From positions 1-9,028 of the forward strand of contig DEHC01000003.1 in assembly GCA_002351705.1 (NCBI GenBank): 9,028 nucleotides of DNA. The letters run 5' to 3'. Shown piece by piece: positions 1 to 5,511 of the stretch (the stretch's first letter is position 1; the number at the start of each line of letters is the position of its first letter). Below the pieces are notes generated by a model. It saw only the letters and a program-made list of their open reading frames with translations, searched no databases and was not told the origin of the DNA. A program made the translations under genes and the position numbers. The stretch is from Gammaproteobacteria bacterium UBA2810 (GTDB taxonomy: Bacteria > Pseudomonadota > Gammaproteobacteria > Enterobacterales > Succinivibrionaceae).

Positions 1-66
1 AGTGACAAAGTATCTGAAACAGATACAAAAGGTAGTTCTGAAAAGAACTCAGATAACGACGGGTGA
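1..66 (+). CDS. C-terminal end of an upstream gene (partial, unrecognised)
   Basis: Frame +1 is open from the window edge and ends at TGA 64-66. It encodes a short hydrophilic, Ser/Asp/Lys-rich tail (begins SDKVSETDTK, ends NSDNDG) that resembles a disordered C-terminus. A hairpin with a short T tract begins 8 bases after the stop, which is where a gene-end terminator would lie, and this favours the frame. Frame +2 is also open here (from a GTG at 2 to a stop near 133), but it runs straight through the hairpin, so I prefer frame +1. No domain is visible and no function can be given from 21 residues. Confidence 0.4.
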   Translation, partial: SDKVSETDTKGSSEKNSDNDG

Positions 67-73
67 GCATAAA

Positions 74-118
74 AATCCCAAGTCAGTCAGAAATAGTACG
101 GCTACTTGGGATTCTTTT
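74..118 (+). terminator. Terminator-like hairpin after the upstream frame
   Basis: AATCCCAAGT (74-83) and ACTTGGGATT (104-113) form a perfect 10-bp stem with a 20-base loop. It is followed by CTTTT (114-118) and preceded by an A run (71-75). It sits just after the stop at 66. The T tract is short and the loop long, so termination may be weak. The flanking A and T runs could let it work in both directions. Confidence 0.5.
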
Positions 119-137
119 AGTCAAAAGAAATAAGCTC

Positions 138-453
138 ATGCTGGCCTATGTGCTCATGCCGTTAAGGACAGAGAGCGGAACAATCCTGGTCAGCTGCGGG
201 GGAAACGATGGTATCTATACTGATGACCCGGCTCAGGACAAGGAGGGCAGTGCTGTGGAGCGATATCTCAAGGTGCGTGAGGAGAATCCAGACAGCACGG
301 ACCTGATTATGAAGACGATGGGCCTGTCACCTCTCGGCCCATTCAACTCTGTCTGTGGACAAAACCAAACTGTCACTGAACATAGCGCAGTCGAACAGCA
401 GCATCATCAGTGATGCGATCGACGCAATAACAAAGAGGATAGCGGCGGCATGA
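138..453 (+). pseudogene. Unrecognised, possibly frameshifted coding remnant
   Basis: Frame +3 is open from before the hairpin to a stop at 411-413; its first in-frame ATG beyond the hairpin is at 138. It encodes plausible protein (for example AVERYLKVREENPDSTDLIM) up to about 345, after which it looks less natural (VCGQNQT, EQQHHQ). Frame +1 becomes open at 313 and from about 349 gives a better amphipathic helical C-terminus (LSVDKTKLSLNIAQ, then a segment ending ITKRIAAA) up to TGA 451-453. A terminator-like structure follows about 50 bases later. This fits one gene whose frame shifts near 340-350. I do not recognise the family. No good ribosome binding site precedes 138, so the 5' part may be missing. 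Two unrelated short frames, or no gene at all, remain possible. Confidence 0.25.
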
Positions 454-505
454 ATACCTGACCAGGCCATTAGAACAAAACAGGCCTCTATGATAAAAAA
501 TCAAC

Positions 506-539
506 AGAGCCGCAGGCCTTGTGCCGATTGGCTTTTTTT
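506..539 (+). terminator. Putative intrinsic terminator
   Basis: A508-C511 (AGCC) pairs with G530-T533 (GGCT), and this can be extended outward by G507/A506 with the T run. An inner GGC (515-517) / GCC (523-525) stem is capped by CTTGT. Seven T residues follow directly (533-539). The stem has internal mismatches, so strength is uncertain. It would end transcription of the remnant finishing at 453. Confidence 0.45.
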
Positions 540-568
540 GATACCGAGGTGCTAAAGAAAGGAGAAAA

Positions 569-619
569 ATGAGATTTCTGTCATTGAAGCCGGAAACTCC
601 TGAAATATTGACTTTTTGA
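569..619 (+). CDS. Short leader-type ORF with strong Shine-Dalgarno (16 codons)
   Basis: AAAGGAG (558-564) lies 4 bases before ATG 569, one of the best ribosome binding sites in the window. The frame encodes MRFLSLKPETPEILTF and stops at TGA 617-619, inside the first unit of the palindrome array. The peptide has no recognisable domain. It could be a leader peptide upstream of the ATPase gene, or the surviving 5' end of a gene whose body was replaced by the array. The ribosome binding site and frame are visible; function is unknown and translation is unproven. Confidence 0.3.
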   Translation: MRFLSLKPETPEILTF

Positions 620-842
620 AATATAGTTCAAAAATTTCCGAAAAATATGGACTTTACGAAATTAAATTCAAAATTTTATAAATATTATGTTTTTTGAAGT
701 TATACTTCAAAAATTAGTAAAAATCTTGACTTTTGAAATTATAAATCACAAACTATATAAAAATATTAACTTTTGGAAATATAAGTTAAAAACTCCCCAA
801 AATAAAGACTTTTTAAAAAGAAATTAGGAAATCTTGAAAACG
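606..842. repeat. Six degenerate ~40-bp tandem units with internal palindromes
   Basis: Units can be drawn at 606-645, 646-684, 685-723, 724-763, 764-803 and 804-842, each 39 or 40 bases. Most begin like TATTGACTTTT and contain a two-armed palindrome TTTTTGAA / TTCAAAAA with 6-7 bases between arms. Arms lie at 613-620/627-634, 653-660/667-674 and 691-698/706-713, with decayed versions at 730-737/745-752 and 770-777/785-792. Unit 3 is the best, with 10-base arms around a TAT centre. Unit 6 keeps the GACTTTTT start but has a different palindrome (CTTTTTAAAAAG, 809-820). The stretch is very AT-rich, full of phased A/T runs, and has no usable reading frame. It lies 79-315 bases upstream of the ATPase start, so a cooperative operator array is the simplest reading. 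An iteron-like or bent-DNA role is possible. Confidence 0.7.
733..761 (+). promoter_or_regulatory. Possible sigma-70 promoter within repeat unit 4
   Basis: TTGAAA (733-738) and TATAAA (756-761) are separated by 17 bases, giving a predicted start near 768 and a leader of about 150 bases before the ATPase gene. The -35 hexamer is part of the left palindrome arm of unit 4, so a protein bound to the repeat would compete with RNA polymerase. In such AT-rich DNA, chance matches are expected; unit 2 also contains TATAAA (677-682) with a poor -35. Confidence 0.3.
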
Positions 843-846
843 TCTG

Positions 847-871
847 AAATTTTAAAACGAGAATTTTAAAG
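847..871. repeat. Short direct repeat GAAATTTTAAAA / GAATTTTAAA
   Basis: GAAATTTTAAAA (846-857) and GAATTTTAAAG (861-871) are near-identical copies 15 bases apart, immediately downstream of the 40-bp array. The core AATTTTAAA differs in sequence from the array palindromes. It may be a separate binding site or just part of the AT-rich leader. Confidence 0.35.
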
Positions 872-920
872 TGACGGCACGGAAGCAGTTCGGGGAATTT
901 GAAAACACTGGAGGTAAGAA

Positions 921-2159
921 ATGGCAGAACTTATCAGCCGGCCTGAGTACCTGTGTAAGCTTGTCCAAAACAAAGATGTTGATTTGATAAAGATTGTTAC
1001 CGGTATTCGCAGATGCGGGAAATCATCTCTGCTTGATTTGTTTCATAGCTATCTTACCGCAAACGGAGTACCTGAAAGCCGCATCATACATATGAACCTG
1101 GAATCGGTCCGTTATAGCAATCTTACCGATTACCTGGCATTTTATGGCTATGTCAGCGGGCACATTTCAAAAACAGAAAAGACATATTTAATCTTTGATG
1201 AGCTGCAGGCAGTGAGCCACTGGGAAAAGGCAGTTGAGTCATTCCGCATTGATTTTGATGTTGACGTTTATATCACAGGCTCGAATGCCCGTATGCTTTC
1301 CAGGGAATTTGCCACGCTGCTTTCAGGCCGGTATGTGGAGATCCGCATGCTGCCGCTGTCTTTCAGTGAGTTTCTGGACTTCTATGAATTTACGCCATCT
1401 GCCTCTATTGAGGAGAAGTTCCAGAAATATCTGCAATTCGGAGGCATGCCGGTCCTGAGAGAGTACCAGTTCAACCAACAGAGAAGCTATGACGCACTTG
1501 ACGCAATTTACAACACTGTCATAGTGCGCGATATCCTGCAGCGGAACAGCGGGGCAGAGTTTGGAATGCTGAGGAAGATCATGATGTTTCTTTCATCCAG
1601 CATTGGCAGCATTACCTCTCCGAGCAGCATCGGTAAAGTATTGTCCGGCGAGGGGGATATAAAAGCCGGCAGAGGCAAAAATATCGCAGGTGTCACTGTG
1701 GAGCGTTATATAACCATGCTGCGTGATGCGTTTATTTTTTATTCTGCAGGCAGATATGATGTAAAAGGAAAACAGCTTCTGAAGACTCTTGGCAAAAACT
1801 ATGTTGTTGATTTGGGCTTCCGCAACATGCTCCTTGGGTACCGTGACGCGGATCGCGGGCATATTCTGGAGAACATTGTATTTCTGGAACTCATAAGGCG
1901 CGACTATCAGGTCTATATTGGCAAGGTCGGAGAAACTGAGGTTGATTTTGTCGCGGAGCGTCCCGATGGAAGGCTCTATGTTCAGGTCACGGAGAGCATG
2001 CTGGCACCGGAAACGCGCGAGCGTGAGCTGAGACCGCTCCGGATGATCCGGGACAATTATGAGAAAATCGTGCTTTCGATGGACCGGAGCTTTATCACCT
2101 CGTACGACGGCATAAAGACGCTGTTCCTGCCGGACTGGCTCCTCGGGAAGCAAGACTGA
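921..2159 (+). CDS. ATP-binding protein, AAA_14 / DUF4143 family
   Basis: A 412-residue protein of the usual length for this widespread orphan ATPase family. The N-terminal P-loop domain has Walker A GIRRCGKS (residues 28-35), Walker B LIFDEL (D93, E94) and a sensor-type strand ITGSN (118-122) followed by the family's SGRYVEIRMLPLSFSEF segment. The C-terminal DUF4143 region is a PD-(D/E)XK-like fold: E317 in HILEN, D342 in GETEVDFV and YVQV at 353-356. The lysine expected after an active (E/Q)xK motif is replaced (QVT), so nuclease activity is doubtful. The start is well supported: GGAGG (910-914) lies 6 bases before ATG 921. The gene stands alone after the palindrome array, with lower GC than the synthase and fts genes downstream, which suggests acquisition. 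The cellular role of this family is not established; identity is firm, function is not. Confidence 0.9.
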   Translation: MAELISRPEYLCKLVQNKDVDLIKIVTGIRRCGKSSLLDLFHSYLTANGVPESRIIHMNLESVRYSNLTDYLAFYGYVSGHISKTEKTYLIFDELQAVSHWEKAVESFRIDFDVDVYITGSNARMLSREFATLLSGRYVEIRMLPLSFSEFLDFYEFTPSASIEEKFQKYLQFGGMPVLREYQFNQQRSYDALDAIYNTVIVRDILQRNSGAEFGMLRKIMMFLSSSIGSITSPSSIGKVLSGEGDIKAGRGKNIAGVTVERYITMLRDAFIFYSAGRYDVKGKQLLKTLGKNYVVDLGFRNMLLGYRDADRGHILENIVFLELIRRDYQVYIGKVGETEVDFVAERPDGRLYVQVTESMLAPETRERELRPLRMIRDNYEKIVLSMDRSFITSYDGIKTLFLPDWLLGKQD

Positions 2160-2209
2160 GCCAGCCTCACAGCCGTGAAAATTTGTCCATGTCTTAATGG
2201 CTGTTTTGC

Positions 2210-2246
2210 TGATATTATGGCTGAGCGCCGCGGAGAGACGCGGCGC
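2210..2246 (+). promoter_or_regulatory. Extended -10 promoter with 5'-terminal stem-loop for the synthase gene
   Basis: TGATATTAT (2210-2218) is an extended -10 element, with no convincing -35 at 16-18 bases. The predicted start, about 7 bases downstream, falls at G2225. That is the first base of a perfect 7-bp stem, GCGCCGC (2225-2231) with GCGGCGC (2240-2246), around an 8-base loop. The transcript would thus begin with a stable hairpin, as in leaders that protect mRNA from 5' decay. No T run follows, so it is not an intrinsic terminator. The hairpin is certain; the promoter and start are inference. Confidence 0.4.
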
Positions 2247-2278
2247 GTCCCCACTGCCTCACTGGAACACGCCTGCCT

Positions 2279-3502
2279 ATGAAGAAGAGAATAGCTGTCA
2301 CCGGCACCGGAGCATGGTCGCCGCTAGGAAACACCAGAGATGCCGCCATGGCATCCTTCCGCTCGCTTCAGAACAGCGTCTCGGTGCAGTCTGAAATCCT
2401 CGGCTCGTTCAGGAACTTCAACACCACCCTCGGCGCAGTCGTGAGGGAGAGCCTTCCCGCGTATCCGAGGAAAAAGACCAGAACCATGGGAAGGGTCGGC
2501 ATTCTTGCCGCGGCAGCGACAGAGGATGCCCTTAAGGATGCGGGGTTCCTTGAGAGCCCCGATCTCACGAACGGCCGGACCGGCGTCGCCTGCGGCACCT
2601 CAGGGGGAGCGTTCCCCGCCATGGAGGACATGGCGCGCTTCATCGCGGAGAAGGACATGGTGAACCTCAAAGGATCGACCTATCCGCTACTCATGCCGCA
2701 CTCGGCGGCGGTCAACCTCTCGATTTTCTTCGGCGTCACGGGGATGGTCATCGCGACCTCAGTTGCCTGTGCCTCCGGATCGCAGGCGCTCTGCTACGGG
2801 CGCGACGCCATACTGCTCGGGCGCGAGGACGCGATGATCTGCTGCGGCGCCGAGGAGTTCTCGCCGTTCTCCGCCGGGGTGTTCGACGCGCTGTTCCAGA
2901 CGAGCCCCGGGACCGACCCTTCCAAATCGCCGAGGCCATTTGACAGGAGCCGCGACGGCATAGTCGTCGGGGAGGGCGCGGGGTCTCTCCTCATCGAGGA
3001 CTGGGATCACGCCATGGCGCGCGGCGCGGTTCCCCTTGCCGAAATCGCCGGCGCCGCCTCGAACTCCGATGCCGTGCACATCACCTCGCCCGACGCCTCC
3101 GGCATGGAGCGCTGCATGAGGATGGCCCTTGACGACGCCGGGCTCCCGCCGGAGGCCATCGGCTATGTGAACGGCCACGGGACCGGGACCGAGCTGGGCG
3201 ACATCGCGGAGTCTGAGGCAACATACCGCGTCTTCGGCCGCGGCGTGCCGTTCTCCGCCTTCAAGTGCTACATGGGGCACACCCTCGGAGCCGCAGGCGC
3301 GCTTGAGACCGTCTACAGCATCATGATGCAGAGGGAGGGCTGGTTCGCGCCGAACCTCAACCTCTCCGATCCCGATCCGCGCTGCGCGGATCTTGACTAC
3401 ATCACAGGACAGGGACGCGCCATTGACGCCGAGTACATCATGGTCAACAACTTCGCCTTCGGCGGGGTCAACACCTCGCTTGTCATAAGGCGGGCCGGCT
3501 GA
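2279..3502 (+). CDS. Beta-ketoacyl-ACP synthase (FabF/FabB-like, KAS I/II type)
   Basis: A 407-residue, full-length condensing enzyme of the thiolase fold, which joins an acyl group held on its cysteine to malonyl-ACP with loss of CO2. The complete Cys-His-His set is present: C164 in SVACASGSQA, H300 in NGHGTGTELGD and H334 in KCYMGHTLGAAG, with the conserved K329 and the late glycine loop NNFAFGGVNTS near the C-terminus. It should act in the cytoplasm in fatty-acid or fatty-acid-like synthesis. No acp, fabG or other lipid gene is next to it, so primary FabF, FabB or a secondary-pathway synthase (for example aryl-polyene type) cannot be separated. ATG 2279 matches the family N-terminus (KKRIAVTGTGAWSPLG) but lacks a clear Shine-Dalgarno; TGGA near 2263-2266 is too far away. 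It is GC-rich like the fts block and unlike the ATPase upstream. Confidence 0.9.
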   Translation: MKKRIAVTGTGAWSPLGNTRDAAMASFRSLQNSVSVQSEILGSFRNFNTTLGAVVRESLPAYPRKKTRTMGRVGILAAAATEDALKDAGFLESPDLTNGRTGVACGTSGGAFPAMEDMARFIAEKDMVNLKGSTYPLLMPHSAAVNLSIFFGVTGMVIATSVACASGSQALCYGRDAILLGREDAMICCGAEEFSPFSAGVFDALFQTSPGTDPSKSPRPFDRSRDGIVVGEGAGSLLIEDWDHAMARGAVPLAEIAGAASNSDAVHITSPDASGMERCMRMALDDAGLPPEAIGYVNGHGTGTELGDIAESEATYRVFGRGVPFSAFKCYMGHTLGAAGALETVYSIMMQREGWFAPNLNLSDPDPRCADLDYITGQGRAIDAEYIMVNNFAFGGVNTSLVIRRAG

Positions 3503-3522
3503 CATCCCGCATCCGCGTCAGG

Positions 3523-3549
3523 CGCATGCTCCCCGCGGGGCGGCATGCG
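3523..3549. promoter_or_regulatory. GC-rich inverted repeat between the synthase gene and ftsY
   Basis: CGCATGC (3523-3529) and GCATGCG (3543-3549) are perfect 7-base arms enclosing CCCCGCGGGG (3531-3540), itself self-complementary. The structure begins 21 bases after the synthase stop and could be its terminator, but no T run follows (only TCTTGTTG further on). The right arm occupies the place where the -35 of the ftsY promoter should be. It could equally be a protein-binding palindrome. Confidence 0.45.
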
Positions 3550-3565
3550 GCCTGCCGTCTTGTTG

Positions 3566-3571
3566 TATAAT
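3566..3571 (+). promoter_or_regulatory. ftsY: Perfect -10 (TATAAT), probable ftsY operon promoter
   Basis: A consensus TATAAT stands out in otherwise GC-rich DNA 33 bases before the ftsY start. At 17 bases upstream the -35 position reads GCATGC, a poor match, so the promoter would need an activator or a low-stringency -35. The predicted start near 3578 gives a leader of about 26 bases and probably serves ftsY, ftsE, ftsX and rpoH together. Confidence 0.5.
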
Positions 3572-3578
3572 CCTGCCA

Positions 3579-3591
3579 TCAGTCAGACTGA
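3579..3591. promoter_or_regulatory. 13-base palindrome at the predicted ftsY transcription start
   Basis: TCAGTC-A-GACTGA is a perfect 6-base-arm palindrome located at about +1 to +13 of the predicted transcript. Its right arm runs into the GAGAGG Shine-Dalgarno (3590-3595). As DNA it could be an operator. As RNA it could form a 5-bp hairpin with a CAG loop that partly covers the ribosome binding site. The palindrome is visible; regulation is inference. Confidence 0.35.
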
Positions 3592-3603
3592 GAGGTTTTT
3601 ATC

Positions 3604-5511
3604 ATGGGTCTCTTTTCAAAAATTACGGATTTTTTCAAGAAAAAATCAGGCGGATCTGACAGCGCTGAGAACAAGGCTGCCGAGGAGAGCAGGAATGAGG
3701 CTGCTGCAGGCGCACAGCCGGAGGCGGCTCCCGCTCCCGCGGCCCCTGCGGAAGAGCAGAAGCCTGAGGCTGCGGCCGCAGCTCCCGTTGCCAATGCACC
3801 CGCTGAGGAGAAGAAGCCCGAGCCCGCTCCCGTGGCCTCCCAGAAGAAATCATCAAGGCTGATTGACGACTCCATCCGCGAGTCAGAGAGCGCTCCTGCC
3901 GCAGAGCCTGAGCCTGAGGCAGCTCCCGCCGCTGCTGAGGCAGAGCCGGTTAAGGCTGCGGCTGAGGAGCCCGCGCCTGAGGCAGTGAGGATTGAGCCGG
4001 AGGAGCCAGCCGCAGAGCCCGTGAAGGAGCCTGAGGCGCCCGCTGCTGAGGCAAAGGACGAAAAGCCTGCAGAAAAGCCCGCGAAGGCTCCCGCAAAGAA
4101 GCCTGCGGCGAAGAAGAAGGCTCCCGCAAAGAAGCCTGCAGCCGGCGAGAAGGCAGCCTCTTCCAGGAGCACCGCGAAGAAGGGCAGCGCCTCCGCCGCA
4201 AAGAAGCCAGCAGCGAAGAAGGCACCCGCGAAGAAGGCCGCAGAGCCTGCTCCTGAGGCAAAGTCTGAGGAGCCTGCCGCAGTGAAGGAGGAGCCCGCGA
4301 AGGCCCCCGCCAGGAAGGCTGAGGATAAGAAGCCCGCCGCAAAGAAGGCGAAGGCCGCCAAGGCCCCCGCGAAGGCTCCTGCTGATGCGGAGCCGGAAAA
4401 AAAAGATCAGGCAGAGGCCGCAAAGCCGGAGCCTGAGAAAGAATCCGCAAAGCCTGCCCCGGCGAAGCCCGAGTCAGACTCAGTGAAGGCTCCCGCGGAG
4501 CCGGAAAAAAAAGATCAGGCAAAGGCCGCAGAGGCAGAGCCTGAGAAGAAGAGCGCCAAAGAGGACAATGACGAGGAGCCCCAGAGCAGGTTCGGGCTCT
4601 TCAGACGCCTCGTAAGCGGTCTCTCGAACTCCGGGAAGAGCATCGGCTACGGCCTTTCCGCCCTCTTCAGGGGCAGGAAGATCGACGAGGATCTCTACAA
4701 CGATCTTGAGGAGAGGCTCGTCACCGCTGACATCAGCTACAACACCGCCGAGAAGATCCTCGAGAGGGTCCGCGAGAAGGCGAAGCTCAGGGAGCTGCGC
4801 GACGCGGACGCGCTCACCGAGCTCGTGAAGGCCGAGCTCCTCGAAATCCTGAGGCCCGTCAGCAGCCCGCTCATCATCCAGGACAGGAAGCCCTTCGTCA
4901 TCCTCATGGTCGGCGTGAACGGCGCCGGGAAGACCACCACCATCGGCAAGATGGCGTCTGCCTTCAAGAAGAAGGGCATGGAGGTCGTCCTCGCCGCGGG
5001 CGACACCTTCCGCGCGGCAGCCGTAGAGCAGCTTAACGTCTGGGGCGTGAGGAACGACGTGCGCGTCGTCTCCCAGGCCACCGGCTCTGACGCCGCCTCC
5101 GTGATCTTCGACGCCTACTCAGCCGCCAAGGCCTCGGGCGCCGACGTCCTGATCGCCGACACCGCGGGAAGGCTGCAGAACAAGGAGAACCTGATGAAGG
5201 AGCTCGCCAAGATCGTGAAGGTCATCAAAAAGCATGATCCCGACGCTCCCCATGAGGTGCTCATCACCCTTGACGCCGGCATCGGCCAGAACGCCATCAG
5301 CCAGGTCAGGCAGTTCAACAGCACCGTGCCCGTAACCGGCATCTGCCTCACGAAGCTTGACGGCACCGCGAAGGGCGGCGTGATCTTCACCATCGCCGAC
5401 GAGTTCCGGATCCCGGTCCGCTACATCGGCGTCGGCGAGGGCATCAGCGATCTCCGCGAGTTCAATGCAGGGGAGTTCATCGACGCGCTGTTTGACGGTG
5501 GCAACAAGTGA
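3604..5511 (+). CDS. ftsY: Signal recognition particle receptor FtsY
   Basis: SRP-receptor GTPase that binds Ffh and brings ribosomes making membrane proteins to the inner membrane. Residues 1-14 (MGLFSKITDFFKKK) form an amphipathic membrane-binding helix, and a second such segment (GLFRRLVSGL, from 331) starts the N domain. The NG core shows all G motifs: G1 GVNGAGKTTT (437-446), DTFRA (467-471), DTAGR (519-523) and TKLD (583-586). At 635 residues it is longer than the roughly 500 of E. coli FtsY. The excess lies in the A domain (about 15-327), which is Ala/Pro/Glu-rich and then has a Lys/Ala-rich, histone-H1-like block (about 154-256). GAGAGG (3590-3595) lies 8 bases before ATG 3604. The stop overlaps the ftsE start by 4 bases, indicating translational coupling. 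Confidence 0.97.
   Translation: MGLFSKITDFFKKKSGGSDSAENKAAEESRNEAAAGAQPEAAPAPAAPAEEQKPEAAAAAPVANAPAEEKKPEPAPVASQKKSSRLIDDSIRESESAPAAEPEPEAAPAAAEAEPVKAAAEEPAPEAVRIEPEEPAAEPVKEPEAPAAEAKDEKPAEKPAKAPAKKPAAKKKAPAKKPAAGEKAASSRSTAKKGSASAAKKPAAKKAPAKKAAEPAPEAKSEEPAAVKEEPAKAPARKAEDKKPAAKKAKAAKAPAKAPADAEPEKKDQAEAAKPEPEKESAKPAPAKPESDSVKAPAEPEKKDQAKAAEAEPEKKSAKEDNDEEPQSRFGLFRRLVSGLSNSGKSIGYGLSALFRGRKIDEDLYNDLEERLVTADISYNTAEKILERVREKAKLRELRDADALTELVKAELLEILRPVSSPLIIQDRKPFVILMVGVNGAGKTTTIGKMASAFKKKGMEVVLAAGDTFRAAAVEQLNVWGVRNDVRVVSQATGSDAASVIFDAYSAAKASGADVLIADTAGRLQNKENLMKELAKIVKVIKKHDPDAPHEVLITLDAGIGQNAISQVRQFNSTVPVTGICLTKLDGTAKGGVIFTIADEFRIPVRYIGVGEGISDLREFNAGEFIDALFDGGNK
4387..4521 (+). repeat. Two in-frame direct repeats with A8 tracts inside ftsY
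   Basis: A 27-base sequence is repeated exactly at 4387-4413 and 4495-4521, offset 108 bases (36 codons), encoding AEPEKKDQA both times. Each copy contains eight consecutive A (4397-4404 and 4505-4512) read as gaA AAA AAA. This suggests recent in-frame duplication or conversion within the A domain. The copies are candidates for deletion by recombination and for slippage. Confidence 0.75.

Noticed and set aside
63..137. GTG at 63 as the start of the first long open frame
   Set aside because: It overlaps the stop of the preceding frame and would translate through the 10-bp terminator-like hairpin, with no Shine-Dalgarno; the open frame there is probably chance.
726..759. TTGACT (726-731) with TATATA (754-759) as a promoter
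   Set aside because: The spacer is 22 bases, too long for a sigma-70 promoter; TTGAAA/TATAAA with 17 bases in the same unit is the better candidate.
606..842. CRISPR-like array
   Set aside because: The whole 40-base unit repeats in degenerate form; there is no conserved repeat alternating with unique spacers, and no cas gene is present.
2169..2207. Terminator after the DUF4143 ATPase gene (ACAGCC / GGCTGT then TTTT)
   Set aside because: Only 6 base pairs around a 24-base loop with a 4-base T run; too weak to annotate.
2759..3505. 248-codon minus-strand open frame opposite the synthase gene
   Set aside because: It is antisense to the conserved synthase, shows no recognisable motif, and is typical of high-GC coding DNA.
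3579..4361. 260-codon open frame on the minus strand, rich in Ala, Ser, Gly and Phe
   Set aside because: It is the antisense shadow of the Ala/Lys/Pro-rich FtsY A domain; its repetitive composition follows from the sense codons.
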